DNA from: Pseudomonas entomophila L48
Lineage (GTDB): Bacteria > Pseudomonadota > Gammaproteobacteria > Pseudomonadales > Pseudomonadaceae
Assembly: GCF_000026105.1 (NCBI RefSeq)
Contig: NC_008027.1
Span: forward strand, 3,733,501-3,797,500
DNA length: 64,000 nucleotides
Reading direction: 5' to 3'
In this document: positions 42,054 through 51,431 of the stretch, piece by piece
How the letters are laid out: every line of letters starts with the position of its first letter
Position numbering within the stretch: the stretch's first letter is position 1
Notes under the pieces: model-generated
What the model saw: only the letters and a program-made list of their open reading frames with translations
Databases searched by the model: none
Told to the model about the DNA's origin: nothing
Made by a program: the position numbers and the translations under genes

Positions 42054-44105
42054 ATGCGCCCCACCCTCCCCTACTCCCTGCTGGCCCTGTTCGTCGCCGG
42101 CACCACCCAGGCCGCCAACCGCGTCGAACTCGACCAGGTGCTGATCCAGGACCAGCAGCAGTCCGAGCTGGAAACCGCCGCCGACCGCCTGCGCGAAATC
42201 CCCGGTGCCAGCAACCTGGTGGACATGGACAAGGTGGGCCAGGGCCGGGTGGCCAGTAACCAAGACGTATTGGCCTACCAGCCCGGGGTGTTCGCCCAGT
42301 CGGCGGGCAACGACGGCATCAAGCTGTCGATCCGTGGCTCGGGCATCAACCGCGCGCCGGGCGCCCACGGCTCCGGGGTGTACACGATGTTCGACGGCCT
42401 GCCGCTGACCGGCCCGGGCGGCACGCCCTACGAACTGTTCGAGCCGCTGTGGCTGAGCCGCGCCGAAGTGCTGCGTGGTGCCAACGGTTTCGACCAAGGC
42501 TCGCTGGCCCTGGGCGGCGCGATCAACTATGTGACCCACACCGGCTACGATGCCGCGCCCCTGCAGGTGCGCTACGAAGCCGGCAGCCGTGGCTATCAGC
42601 GCCGGCATATCAGCTCCGGCCAGGTACTGGGCAACCTCGACTACTACATCGCCCTGACCGACGCCGAGTACGACGGCTACCAGCACCACAGCAGCGGCAG
42701 CGCCAAGGGCATGGCCGCCAACGTCGGCTACCGCTTCAACCCGAACCTGGAGACGCGTTTCTACCTGCGCTACCGGGAAACCGAGAACGACCTGGCCGGG
42801 CGCCTGACCAAGGACCAGATCAAGCACCACCCCCGCGCCGCCAACCCGGCCTACCTGGCCCGTGACGACAGCCGTCCGCAACCGGGCAGCACCTGGGTGG
42901 GCAACAAGACCACCTTCTTCCTGGATGACGATTCGCGCCTCGAGGCGGGGCTGGTCTATCACGACTACCCGATGGACCTGCGCGAGGGGCCGATGCGGCT
43001 GAAGGTCGCCTACAGCGATGTCAGCGGTACACTGAACTACCTGCGCCGCGACACTCTGTTCGGTCACGAGAGCAAGACCACGATCGGCTGGCGCACCACC
43101 AAGCATCTGCCCAACAGCGGCGCCTCGCAGTTCGCCCGCCCCAGCGGCGACAACTTCGGTGCCCGCACCCGCGATTTCAGCTACCAGGGTTCGGACACTG
43201 TGTTGCACGCGGGTAACGACCTGGAGCTGGTCCCCGACCTGTGGCTGACCACGGGCCTGGCGATGATCTACACCCGCCGCGAGAGCGACGTCACTTACCC
43301 GACCACGGGTGGCAAGGTCAGCCAGCATGACTGGGACTATGCTCCGCGACTGGGCCTGCGCTACGACATCCACCCGGACCTGCAGGTCTACGGCAACCTC
43401 AGTCGCTCAGTGGAACCGCCACATCCGTGGTCGCTGGTCTGGAGTGCGCCGGTCGCCAACCAGCCCATGAAGATGCAGAACCAGACAGCCACCACCCTGG
43501 AGCTCGGCGCCCGTGGCGATTCGGTACTGGGGCATTGGGACCTGGCGTGGTACTACGCCCAGGTACGCCACGAACTGCTGAACGTGGAAGTCGTGCAAGG
43601 CTTGCCGTTCAAGGAATTCAACGCCAGCCCCACCGTGCACCAGGGCATCGAAGCCGGCCTGGACAGCCTCCTCTGGGAGCAACCCGGCACCGGCAAACTG
43701 AGCCTGCGCCAGGCCTACACCTTCAGCGACTTCCACTACCGCGACGACGACAAGTTCGGTGACAACCGCCTGCCCGGAATCCCCATGCACTACTACCAGG
43801 CCGAACTGCGCTACGACTGGCCGAGTGGCTTCTACGCCGGGGTGAACACGCAAATGGCCTCCAAGGTGCAGGTGGACTACGCCAACAGCTACCACGCCGA
43901 CGCCTACGCCCTGCTCGGCGCACGCCTGGGCTGGGACTCGCCGAAGCAGGACTGGCAAACCTGGCTGGACCTGCGCAACCTGACCAACAAGCGTTACGCG
44001 GCGACGGTGACGCCGGGGTACAACGATGCCGGGCAGGACATTGCCCGCTCGACGCCAGGCGAAGGGTTCGGGGTGTATACAGGGGTGTCCTACAGCTTCC
44101 GTTGA
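42054..44105 (+). CDS. TonB-dependent outer-membrane receptor
   Basis: 683 residues: signal peptide ending TTQAANR, a plug domain (about residues 45-160; ADRLREIPGASNLVD, LSIRGSGINRAPGAHGSGVYTMFDGLPL, NGFDQGSLALGGAINYVTHTG) and a 22-strand barrel ending in the aromatic-type terminus GVSYSFR with LDLRNLTNKRYAATVTPGY before it. Resembles the FecA-like receptors, but the ligand cannot be told. ATG 42054; the frame open upstream through nuoN is not used. No sigma regulator, TonB or transport gene adjoins it, and no Fur box was seen before it. Confidence 0.9.
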   Translation: MRPTLPYSLLALFVAGTTQAANRVELDQVLIQDQQQSELETAADRLREIPGASNLVDMDKVGQGRVASNQDVLAYQPGVFAQSAGNDGIKLSIRGSGINRAPGAHGSGVYTMFDGLPLTGPGGTPYELFEPLWLSRAEVLRGANGFDQGSLALGGAINYVTHTGYDAAPLQVRYEAGSRGYQRRHISSGQVLGNLDYYIALTDAEYDGYQHHSSGSAKGMAANVGYRFNPNLETRFYLRYRETENDLAGRLTKDQIKHHPRAANPAYLARDDSRPQPGSTWVGNKTTFFLDDDSRLEAGLVYHDYPMDLREGPMRLKVAYSDVSGTLNYLRRDTLFGHESKTTIGWRTTKHLPNSGASQFARPSGDNFGARTRDFSYQGSDTVLHAGNDLELVPDLWLTTGLAMIYTRRESDVTYPTTGGKVSQHDWDYAPRLGLRYDIHPDLQVYGNLSRSVEPPHPWSLVWSAPVANQPMKMQNQTATTLELGARGDSVLGHWDLAWYYAQVRHELLNVEVVQGLPFKEFNASPTVHQGIEAGLDSLLWEQPGTGKLSLRQAYTFSDFHYRDDDKFGDNRLPGIPMHYYQAELRYDWPSGFYAGVNTQMASKVQVDYANSYHADAYALLGARLGWDSPKQDWQTWLDLRNLTNKRYAATVTPGYNDAGQDIARSTPGEGFGVYTGVSYSFR

Positions 44106-44117
44106 GCATTGGCCCTG

Positions 44118-44140
44118 TTCGCCGGCAAGCCGGTTCTCAT
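44118..44140 (-). repeat. Single REP unit
   Basis: TTCGCCGGCAAGCCGGTTCTC: one unpaired, slightly degenerate unit after the TonB receptor gene. Confidence 0.75.
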
Positions 44141-44176
44141 GGAGCAACACATAACCCACTGATTTGGCCAGACCTC

Positions 44177-44261
44177 TGTAGGAGCGGCTTTAGCCGCGAT
44201 CACCCGCGAAGCGGGTACCAGGCACCGCGTTGCCTGCATCGCGGCTGAAGCCGCTCCTACA
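44177..44261. repeat. REP inverted pair (GCGGCTTTAGCCGC family)
   Basis: TGTAGGAGCGGCTTTAGCCGC and GCGGCTGAAGCCGCTCCTAC arms with an inner GATCACCCGCGAAGCGGGT block, between convergent genes. Confidence 0.92.
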
Positions 44262-44275
44262 GAGGATTCAGTGCC

Positions 44276-45340
44276 CTACGAAGGCAACTGCACCTGCGGC
44301 TTGCTCGACACGAAGATCGCCCAACTGGACACGAACAACGCCGCGATCAACGGCCCGATCACGAACCCGTTGAGCCCGAACACCGCCAGCCCTCCCAGGG
44401 TCGATACCAGCACCAGGTAGTCCGGCATCCGCGTATCCTTGCCCACCAGAATCGGCCTTAACAGGTTGTCCACCAGCCCGATCACCAGCACCCCGAAAGC
44501 GATCAGCACGACCCCCTGCCACGTCGCCCCGGTCAGCAGGAAGTACACCGCCACCGGCCCCCAGACGATCCCCGCGCCCACCGCCGGCAACAACGACAGG
44601 AACGCCATGAGCACCGCCCAGACCAGCGCACTGGGGATGTCCAGCACCCAGAAGATCAAGCCGCCCAATGCCCCCTGGGTGATCGCCACCAGTAAGTTGC
44701 CCTTGACCGTCGCCCGCACCACGCGCTTGAACTTCAGCTGCAACCGACGTTTCTGCTGCTCGGGCAGCGGCACCGCCTGGCGCACCTTGCGCGCCACTTC
44801 CGCCCCTTCGCGCAGGAAGAAGAACAGCAGGTAGAGCATGATGCCGAAGCTCACCAGAAACTCGAAGGTGCCCTGACCGAAGCTGAACGCCTGGCCAGCG
44901 AGGAACTGACTGCCCTCGGTAGCCCACTTGCTGATCTTCTCGCGCAGGCCGTCGAGGTTGCCCATGCCCATGCGGTCGAGGAAATGCTGGGCATAGGCCG
45001 GGAGCATGTCCTTGCCGCGCTCGATGTAGCCGGCGATATCCAGTTGGCCGCTCTCGATGCGCTGGTACAAGGCGGCGCCCTCCTGCACCAGCAGGGCACT
45101 GATCACGATCACCGGCAGCACGGCGATCAGCAGGCAAGTCACAAGCGCCGTCGCCGTGGCCAGGTTGCGCCGTCCACCGAAGCGCAACAACAGGTGGCGC
45201 TGCAAGGGCGAGAAAAGAATCCCGAGAATCACCGCCCAGAAGATCGCACCTGCGTATGGCAGCAAGATCCACAGGAAGGCGACGGTCACCAGTGCCAGCA
45301 GCACGGTCAGGGCTTTGTTCTGCAACACCGTTTCGTTCAT
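44276..45340 (-). CDS. AI-2E family transporter (PerM/YdiK-like)
   Basis: 354 residues with about eight membrane helices and a large extracytoplasmic loop between the first and second halves (EGAALYQRIESGQLDIAGYI...), typical of the AI-2E family. Conserved C-terminal elements are LLPAVGAGIVWGPVAVYFLL, LVDNLLRPILVG and FGLNGFVIGPLIAAL. Family members include the autoinducer-2 exporter TqsA and Na+/H+ antiporter-like proteins; the substrate here is unknown. GAGGA lies six bases before the ATG at 45340. Confidence 0.9.
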   Translation of the reverse strand: MNETVLQNKALTVLLALVTVAFLWILLPYAGAIFWAVILGILFSPLQRHLLLRFGGRRNLATATALVTCLLIAVLPVIVISALLVQEGAALYQRIESGQLDIAGYIERGKDMLPAYAQHFLDRMGMGNLDGLREKISKWATEGSQFLAGQAFSFGQGTFEFLVSFGIMLYLLFFFLREGAEVARKVRQAVPLPEQQKRRLQLKFKRVVRATVKGNLLVAITQGALGGLIFWVLDIPSALVWAVLMAFLSLLPAVGAGIVWGPVAVYFLLTGATWQGVVLIAFGVLVIGLVDNLLRPILVGKDTRMPDYLVLVSTLGGLAVFGLNGFVIGPLIAALFVSSWAIFVSSKPQVQLPS

Positions 45341-45464
45341 GGGCATTCCTCGTGGGCTCAACCCTTTAGTGCCCTGCCCATTGGCAAAAGTGCCGTTGAC
45401 CCAGATCAATACCCACGATTGGCCAGCGCCTTAGCATCCGCGCCTTTTGCCCCCGGTGCGCACC

Positions 45465-46790
45465 ATGACCTCCTTCGCCAAGCCCGAACTGCTCGCCCCC
45501 GCCGGCACCCTCAAGACCATGCGCTACGCCTTCGCCTACGGCGCCGATGCGGTCTACGCCGGCCAGCCGCGCTACAGCCTGCGGGTGCGCAACAACGAAT
45601 TCGACCACGCCAACCTGGCCCTCGGTATCCAGGAAGCCCATGCCCTGGGCAAGCAGTTCTACGTGGTGGTCAACATCGCCCCGCACAACGCCAAGCTGAA
45701 GACCTTCCTCAAGGACCTGGCGCCGGTGATCGAAATGGGCCCGGACGCGCTGATCATGTCCGACCCCGGGCTGATCATGCTGGTGCGCCAGCACTTCCCG
45801 CAGATGCCCATCCACCTCTCGGTGCAGGCCAATACGGTGAACTGGGCCAGTGTGAAGTTCTGGCAGGGCCTGGGCCTGACCCGGGTGATCCTGTCGCGGG
45901 AACTGTCGCTGGAAGAGATCGAGGAAATCCGCCAGCAGGTGCCGGACATGGAGCTGGAAATCTTCGTCCACGGCGCGCTGTGCATGGCCTACTCCGGGCG
46001 CTGCCTGCTGTCGGGCTACCTGAACAAGCGCGACGCCAACCAAGGCACCTGCACCAATGCCTGCCGCTGGAAGTATGAGGCGACCCCGGCGACCGAGAAC
46101 GCCACCGGCGACATCGTCCGCGAATTCGAGCCGACGCTGGGCATCGGCGCCCCCACCGACCAGGTGTTCCTGTTGCAGGAGTCCAACAGTACGGGCGAGG
46201 AGATGCCAGCGTTCGAGGACGAGCACGGCACCTACATCATGAACGCCAAGGACCTGCGTGCGATCCAGCACGTCGAGCGGCTGACCCACATGGGTGTGCA
46301 CTCGCTGAAGATCGAGGGGCGCACCAAATCGCACTTCTATTGCGCCCGCACGGTGCAGTCATACCGCCAGGCCATCGACGACGCGGTGGCCGGGCGGCCG
46401 TTCGATCGCGGCCTGATGGACAACCTCGAGTCCCTTGCCCAGCGCGGCTATACCGAAGGTTTCCTGCGCCGCCATGTGCACGACGAGTACCAGAACTACC
46501 AGCGTGGCAATTCTGTGTCCGAGCGCCAGCAATTCGTCGGTGAGTTGACCGGGGCACGGGTCGACGGCCTAGCCGAGGTGAAGGTGAAGAACCACTTCGC
46601 CGTGGGCGACCATCTGGAGCTGATGACCCCGCGCGGCAACTACCACTTCGACCTCGAGCGCATGCGTGACCGTTTGCAACAACCGCTGCAGATCGCACCT
46701 GGCGACGGTCACACCGTGTACCTGCCCATTCCCGAGCAGGTGCCACTGGCGTATGGCCTGTTGATGCGAGATCTGCCTGATGTACCGTGA
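45465..46790 (+). CDS. trhP: U32-family tRNA hydroxylation protein TrhP (YegQ)
   Basis: 441 residues of the U32 'peptidase' family. The N-terminal block KPELLAPAGTLKTMRYAFAYGADAVYAG and the Cys-rich signature HGALCMAYSGRCLLSGYLNK...GTCTNACRWKY (four Cys, probably a 4Fe-4S site) identify the YegQ/TrhP branch, which is required for 5-hydroxyuridine formation at tRNA position 34 using prephenate-derived chemistry in E. coli. ATG 45465 is preferred over an upstream TTG. It converges with the next gene with no intergenic bases. Confidence 0.88.
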   Translation: MTSFAKPELLAPAGTLKTMRYAFAYGADAVYAGQPRYSLRVRNNEFDHANLALGIQEAHALGKQFYVVVNIAPHNAKLKTFLKDLAPVIEMGPDALIMSDPGLIMLVRQHFPQMPIHLSVQANTVNWASVKFWQGLGLTRVILSRELSLEEIEEIRQQVPDMELEIFVHGALCMAYSGRCLLSGYLNKRDANQGTCTNACRWKYEATPATENATGDIVREFEPTLGIGAPTDQVFLLQESNSTGEEMPAFEDEHGTYIMNAKDLRAIQHVERLTHMGVHSLKIEGRTKSHFYCARTVQSYRQAIDDAVAGRPFDRGLMDNLESLAQRGYTEGFLRRHVHDEYQNYQRGNSVSERQQFVGELTGARVDGLAEVKVKNHFAVGDHLELMTPRGNYHFDLERMRDRLQQPLQIAPGDGHTVYLPIPEQVPLAYGLLMRDLPDVP

Positions 46791-47447
46791 TCAGTCTATT
46801 GGCAGCTCAAGCAGCGCACGCCGCGACCAACGCGTCAGGTCCGCGTGAATCTGCTCGCGAAAATCCGCGAACCGCTCCCGGTCAAAGCGATAGGCGGTGC
46901 CGATTTTCCACACCACCATGTCGCGGCGCACTTCGGTCCAGAAATCGAAGTCGCGTGTCTCGACCGTTGTGTTCAGCCTGAATGCGTAAACCGCGAAGTT
47001 AATCCCGTCTTGGGCATCTTTATGACAGGGGGTCAACATGAACGAGGAGGATTGGCCATCCTGCGCGCCCGTTTCGAAGAACCTCCTGGCGAATTGGCTG
47101 CCACGCAACACATCCAGGGCGTCGCGGGCCTGCCTGGCCAAAATCGCTGGAATGTGGCCGGTACCGATGGGGCCAAGCTGACCGTCGAATTCGGCGAAGC
47201 TGCCCACCACCTGCGGGGGTTGGCTCAGGCTCTCCAAACTCGCACAACCATGCTTTTCGAGACGGTTGCGAAAGCGATCCAGCCAGCTTTTCCAGAGCTC
47301 GTTTCGATCGAGAACGCGACTGGCAAAGCCTTCGGCGTGATCCAACAGGTCGAGCACGTCGGTGCGCTCTTCCCACGACAGGTCTGGGCCAAGGCCGATC
47401 AGGTTGGACTCGGACTGCGAAAGTGAAGCCAGCGAAGGAGTGATCAT
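46791..47447 (-). CDS. Hypothetical protein (218 aa)
   Basis: Start at ATG 47447 (MITPSLASLSQSESN); the frame is open further upstream but without a family-like N-terminus. The sequence is soluble, with no signal peptide or membrane segment, many charged residues, and a basic Arg/Trp-rich second half (RDFDFWTEVRRDMVVWKIG, DLTRWSRRALLELP). By eye its GC is lower than that of the neighbours, and its codons are less biased, which suggests later acquisition. No family was recognised. Its stop codon abuts the trhP stop. Confidence 0.65.
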   Translation of the reverse strand: MITPSLASLSQSESNLIGLGPDLSWEERTDVLDLLDHAEGFASRVLDRNELWKSWLDRFRNRLEKHGCASLESLSQPPQVVGSFAEFDGQLGPIGTGHIPAILARQARDALDVLRGSQFARRFFETGAQDGQSSSFMLTPCHKDAQDGINFAVYAFRLNTTVETRDFDFWTEVRRDMVVWKIGTAYRFDRERFADFREQIHADLTRWSRRALLELPID

Positions 47448-47613
47448 GGTCTTACAGCCAATCAAGAAAGGGAGCCCCACCCTAAAGCCCCAGTTGCCAG
47501 GCCGGCATGGGGAACACCTACCCTGCTGGCGTTCAGAAGGGTGATACCTGCGGCTACAGGCCTCCCGGAAGCCGCCGACCGTAATCCCGGAAGCGGTTCG
47601 ACATTGCGGCTGC

Positions 47614-47628
47614 TGACAAATCTGTAAT
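47614..47628. promoter_or_regulatory. CopR-like copper box upstream of copA
   Basis: TGACAAATCTGTAAT: an imperfect inverted repeat TGACA-N4-TGTAA, similar to the copper-responsive boxes (cop box) bound by CopR/CusR-type regulators. It sits 82 bases before the copA start. Confidence 0.55.
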
Positions 47629-47695
47629 CCGCCTCTCAGGTATCTGACAGGCGCGGGCGGCGAGGATCGTGGCACTTTCGCAGCGAGAGCACGCC

Positions 47696-49423
47696 ATGCC
47701 ACCGACTCCAACCCGCCGCACCTTCGTCAAGGGCCTGGGCGCCGTCACCGCCCTCGCCGGCCTGGGCCTCTGGCGCCCACTGGCCCAGGCCGCCGAAGGC
47801 CGGCGCCCCCTGCATGACCTGAGCGGCCAGCAGTTCGAACTGTTCATCGGCCAGACCCCGGTCAACATCACCGGCCGCCCACGCACGGCGCAGACCATCA
47901 ATGGCAACCTGCCCGGCCCGCAACTGCGCTGGCGCGAGGGCGATACCGTGACCCTGCGGGTGCGCAACCATCTGGACCAGCCCACCTCGATCCACTGGCA
48001 CGGCATCATCCTGCCCGCCAACATGGACGGCGTGCCGGGCCTGAGCTTCGCCGGCATCGAACCCGGTGGCGACTACCTCTACCAGTTCACCCTGCGCCAG
48101 AGCGGCACCTACTGGTACCACAGCCACTCCGGGTTGCAGGAGCAAGCCGGCGTGTACGGTGCCATCGTCATCGAGCCTCGCGAACCTGAAACGCACCGCT
48201 ATCAGCGCGACCACGTACTGCTGTTCAGCGACTGGTCGGACCAGGCGCCGGAAGCCCTGATGGCCACCCTGAAGAAGCAGTCCGACGCCTTCAACTACCA
48301 CAAACGCACGGTGGGCGACTTCGTCGACGATGTCGCTGAAAACGGCTGGGGCAAGGCCGCCGACAACCGCTGGGCCTGGGCGAAGATGCGCATGAGCCCG
48401 ACCGACCTCGCCGACATCAGCGCCGCCAGCTACACCTACCTGCTCAACGGCCAGCCCCCTGCCGGCAACTTCACCTGCCTGTTCCAGCCCGGCGAGACCG
48501 TGCGCCTGCGCCTGATCAATGCCTCGGCGATGACCTACTTCGACTTCCGCATTCCAGGCCTGAAGCTCACGGTGATCGCCGCCGATGGATTGCCGGTGAC
48601 GCCTGTCACCGTGGACGAACTGCGCATTGCCGTGGCCGAGACCTACGACGTCCTGGTAACCGTAGGCGACCTGCCCGCCTACACCTTGTATGCCCAGAGC
48701 ATGGATCGCACCGGTTTCGCCCGTGGCACCCTGGCGCGCACGACCGGCCTGCAGGCCCCCGTGCCCGAACCGGACCCGCGTCCGGTACTGAGCATGGATG
48801 ACATGGGGCATGGCGGCATGGGCCAGATGAACCATTCCAACATGGCGGCAATGGACCACGGCACCATGGCAGGCATGGATCATTCGGGCATGGCCATGAT
48901 GCAAAGCCATCCTGCCAGCGAAACCGACAATCCACTGGTGGACATGCAGACCATGGCCCCCCGCGCCAACCTGGCCGACCCCGGAATCGGCCTGCGCGGC
49001 AACGGCCGCCGCGTGCTGACCTACGCCGACCTGCGCAGCCCCTACCCCGACCCGGACGGCCGCGAACCGTCGCGGGACATCGAGCTGCACCTGACCGGGC
49101 ACATGGAGCGCTTCGCCTGGTCGTTCGACGGCATCAAGTTCAGCGACGCCGAGCCATTGCGCCTGAAGTACGGCGAGCGAGTACGCATCACCCTGGTCAA
49201 CGACACCATGATGACCCACCCCATCCACCTGCACGGCATGTGGAGCGACCTGGAGGATGAACAGGGCCGCTTCCTGGTGCGCAAGCACACCATCGACATG
49301 CCGCCCGGCAGCCGCCGCAGCTACCGCGTCAGCGCCGACGCCCTGGGCCGCTGGGCCTACCACTGCCACCTGCTCTACCACATGGAGACCGGCATGTTCC
49401 GCGAGGTACGGGTCGATGAATGA
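47696..49423 (+). CDS. copA: Copper resistance multicopper oxidase CopA
   Basis: 575 residues, a periplasmic multicopper oxidase. A Tat signal ([18 protein letters not shown]) precedes three cupredoxin domains. Copper ligands are all visible: [26 protein letters not shown] and [14 protein letters not shown] Met/His-rich segment of about 40 residues ([17 protein letters not shown]... to MAMMQ) before the third domain binds extra Cu(I). It oxidises Cu(I) to less toxic Cu(II). ATG 47696 with GAGA upstream is preferred over a GTG nine codons earlier. It overlaps copB by eight bases. Confidence 0.94.
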   Translation: MPPTPTRRTFVKGLGAVTALAGLGLWRPLAQAAEGRRPLHDLSGQQFELFIGQTPVNITGRPRTAQTINGNLPGPQLRWREGDTVTLRVRNHLDQPTSIHWHGIILPANMDGVPGLSFAGIEPGGDYLYQFTLRQSGTYWYHSHSGLQEQAGVYGAIVIEPREPETHRYQRDHVLLFSDWSDQAPEALMATLKKQSDAFNYHKRTVGDFVDDVAENGWGKAADNRWAWAKMRMSPTDLADISAASYTYLLNGQPPAGNFTCLFQPGETVRLRLINASAMTYFDFRIPGLKLTVIAADGLPVTPVTVDELRIAVAETYDVLVTVGDLPAYTLYAQSMDRTGFARGTLARTTGLQAPVPEPDPRPVLSMDDMGHGGMGQMNHSNMAAMDHGTMAGMDHSGMAMMQSHPASETDNPLVDMQTMAPRANLADPGIGLRGNGRRVLTYADLRSPYPDPDGREPSRDIELHLTGHMERFAWSFDGIKFSDAEPLRLKYGERVRITLVNDTMMTHPIHLHGMWSDLEDEQGRFLVRKHTIDMPPGSRRSYRVSADALGRWAYHCHLLYHMETGMFREVRVDE

Positions 49424-50321
49424 CATCCACAACCGCCGCATCGTCACCGGTGTCGCGCTGCTCGCCCTGTTGGTCAGCGAACGGGCACTGGCCGCCGGCA
49501 TGGAGCCTATGAACCATGGCGCCATGCCCATGGACCATGGCCAGATGAACCACGGCGCCATGCCCATGGATCACAGCCAGATGAACCACGGTGCGGCGCC
49601 GCCCAACCAACCGCGCACGCCGCTGCCGCTGATCACCGACGCCGACCGGCGTGCCGCCTTCCCGCCGTTGCCGGGGCACCAGGTGCATGACCGGGCGACC
49701 AACTGGGCGGTGATCGTCGACCAGCTGGAGTACCAGAACTTCGAAAGCAGCAGCGCCGTGAACTGGAACGCCACCGCCTGGGTCGGGGGCGATATCGACC
49801 GCCTGTGGCTGCGCAGTGAGGGCGAGCGGGAGCAAGGCAAGACCCACAAGGCCGAACTGCAGGCGCTCTGGGGCCATGCCATCAGCCCCTGGTGGGAGCT
49901 GGTCGGCGGCGTGCGCCAGGATTTCAAGCCCGCCAGCGGCCAGGCCTGGGCCGCCTTCGGTATCCAGGGCACACCGCTCTACGGCCTGGAGCTGGAGGCC
50001 ACCGCCTATGCCGGCGAGCGACAGCAGACTGCGCTGCGCCTGGAGGCCGGTTACGCTATGCTGCTGACCAACCGCTGGGTCCTCGAGCCCACCGTCGAGG
50101 CCAACTTCTTCGGGCGCAACGACCCCGGGCGCGAACAAGGCTCGGGCCTGGCCGAGAGCGAAGTGGGCCTGCGCCTGCGCTACGAGATAACCCGCGCCTT
50201 CGCCCCCTACGTCGGCGTCAGCTTCAACCGCCTGCACGGCAACCGCGCCGACCAGGCCCGGGAAGACGGCGAGGACATCGGCCAGACCCGCTGGGTGGCC
50301 GGGGTTCGCTTGCGCTTCTAA
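49416..50321 (+). CDS. copB: Copper resistance outer-membrane protein CopB
   Basis: 301 residues: signal peptide ending ERALAAG, a Met/His-rich N-terminal copper-binding region made of two perfect-length 12-residue repeats ([24 protein letters not shown]) plus MNHG, then a beta-barrel from about residue 90 ending in RLRF. CopB is the outer-membrane partner of CopA in the cop operon and may sequester or export copper. The start (49416) overlaps the copA stop, showing translational coupling. Confidence 0.93.
   Translation: MNDIHNRRIVTGVALLALLVSERALAAGMEPMNHGAMPMDHGQMNHGAMPMDHSQMNHGAAPPNQPRTPLPLITDADRRAAFPPLPGHQVHDRATNWAVIVDQLEYQNFESSSAVNWNATAWVGGDIDRLWLRSEGEREQGKTHKAELQALWGHAISPWWELVGGVRQDFKPASGQAWAAFGIQGTPLYGLELEATAYAGERQQTALRLEAGYAMLLTNRWVLEPTVEANFFGRNDPGREQGSGLAESEVGLRLRYEITRAFAPYVGVSFNRLHGNRADQAREDGEDIGQTRWVAGVRLRF
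49509..49592 (+). repeat. 36-base tandem repeat in copB
   Basis: Two full 36-base units (49509-49544, 49545-49580) and a 12-base partial unit encode the [12 protein letters not shown] copper-binding repeats. Confidence 0.85.
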
Positions 50322-50327
50322 GCCCTT

Positions 50328-50410
50328 GTAGGAGCGGCTTCAGCCGCGATGCGGGCACCGCGGTAAGTGGCACCCGCTTTGCGGGTGATCGCGGCTAAAG
50401 CCGCTCCTAC
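50328..50410. repeat. REP inverted pair (GCGGCTTCAGCCGC family)
   Basis: GTAGGAGCGGCTTCAGCCGC and GCGGCTAAAGCCGCTCCTAC arms, lying between copB and the DUF411 gene of the same operon. Confidence 0.92.
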
Positions 50411-50461
50411 GGAGCCGGCGCTGAATCAACCAGATGTGTACCGTTTCACAGGAGCTCCACC

Positions 50462-50890
50462 ATGCTGCGCAAACACCTGCTCACCCTCGGCCTGCTGGCC
50501 ATCACCAGCCTGGCCCAGGCCGCCGAGACCATCGACGTCTACCGCGACCCCAACTGCGGTTGCTGCAAGGCATGGATCAAGCACCTGAGCGACAACGGCC
50601 TCACCGTCAACGACCACGTCGAACCGAACATGAGCGCCGTCAAGCAACGCCTGGGCGTGGCACCTCGCCTGGCCTCGTGTCACACCGGGGTAATCAACGG
50701 CAAGTTCGTTGAAGGCCATGTGCCAGCCGAACAGGTTCGCCTGCTGGCCAAGCGCGACGACCTCAAGGGCATCGCAGTACCCGGCATGCCTATGGGCTCT
50801 CCAGGCATGGAGATGGGTGACCACAAGGATCCATACCAAGTCATCGGCTTGACCCAGGACGACCAGGACACCGTGGTCGCCACCTACTGA
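50462..50890 (+). CDS. DUF411 periplasmic metal-binding protein
   Basis: 142 residues. Signal peptide ending AQAAETI; DUF411 core with YRDPNCGCCKAWIKHLSDNG (CxCC), SCHTGVINGKFVEGHVPAEQV and a C-terminal Met-rich tail (VPGMPMGSPGMEMGDH). DUF411 proteins (CopG-like) accompany copper and silver resistance genes and probably act as periplasmic copper chaperones. GGAG lies eight bases before the ATG. It follows copB across a REP pair and its TGA overlaps the next ATG by one base. Confidence 0.9.
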   Translation: MLRKHLLTLGLLAITSLAQAAETIDVYRDPNCGCCKAWIKHLSDNGLTVNDHVEPNMSAVKQRLGVAPRLASCHTGVINGKFVEGHVPAEQVRLLAKRDDLKGIAVPGMPMGSPGMEMGDHKDPYQVIGLTQDDQDTVVATY

Positions 50891-51327
50891 TGCTCAGTCT
50901 CTGGGCGCTGTTCCTCAGCGCCTTCGGCGCCGCCACCCTGCTGCCGCTGCAGTCCGAAGCCGTGCTGGTCGGGCTGCTGATCCGCGATCCCCATGCCTGG
51001 GCGACCTTGCTGCTGGTCGCCACCCTGGGCAACGTGCTGGGCTCCATCGTCAATTGGGTGCTGGGCCGGGCCATCGAGCATTTGCGCGATCGTCGCTGGT
51101 TCCCGTTCAGCGCCAGCCAGCTTGAGCGCGCCCAGCAGCGCTACCGGCGTTGGGGGCAGTGGTCGCTGTTATTGAGCTGGATGCCGGTGATCGGCGATCC
51201 GCTCACGCTGATCGCCGGGATCATGCGCGAGCCCTTCTGGCGTTTCGTGCTGCTGGTAACTTTGGCCAAAGGTGGACGCTATATCGTGGTGGTGATAATT
51301 ACCCTGGGTTGGTTTCACACCGCGTGA
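50890..51327 (+). CDS. YqaA family membrane protein (DedA/SNARE-associated superfamily)
   Basis: 145 residues with three or four membrane helices. The SNARE-associated/DedA-like pattern is visible as ATLGNVLGSIVNWVLGRA and WSLLLSWMPVIGDPLTLIAGIMR with the conserved Gly-Asp. The function is unsettled; DedA-superfamily proteins are implicated in lipid flipping and envelope homeostasis. The start overlaps the DUF411 stop (TGATG), so it belongs to the copper operon, as is often seen in Pseudomonas. Confidence 0.88.
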   Translation: MLSLWALFLSAFGAATLLPLQSEAVLVGLLIRDPHAWATLLLVATLGNVLGSIVNWVLGRAIEHLRDRRWFPFSASQLERAQQRYRRWGQWSLLLSWMPVIGDPLTLIAGIMREPFWRFVLLVTLAKGGRYIVVVIITLGWFHTA

Positions 51328-51347
51328 CACCTTGGCGCCTGTTCCCT

Positions 51348-51431
51348 GTAGGAGCCGGCTTTGCCGGCGAACACCGGCCTTGCCGGTGCCAGCCTCCGCG
51401 ATGTCTGCTTCGCCGGCAAGCCGGCTCCTAC
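51348..51431. repeat. REP inverted pair with inner hairpin
   Basis: GTAGGAGCCGGCTTTGCCGG and TCGCCGGCAAGCCGGCTCCTA arms flank an inner ACACCGGC-CTT-GCCGGTG palindrome. The right arm touches the stop codon of the DinB-like gene (51428-51430). Confidence 0.92.

Noticed and set aside
44268..45272. 334-codon alternative minus-strand frame over the AI-2E gene
   Set aside because: Out of frame with the recognised family protein and of unnatural composition.
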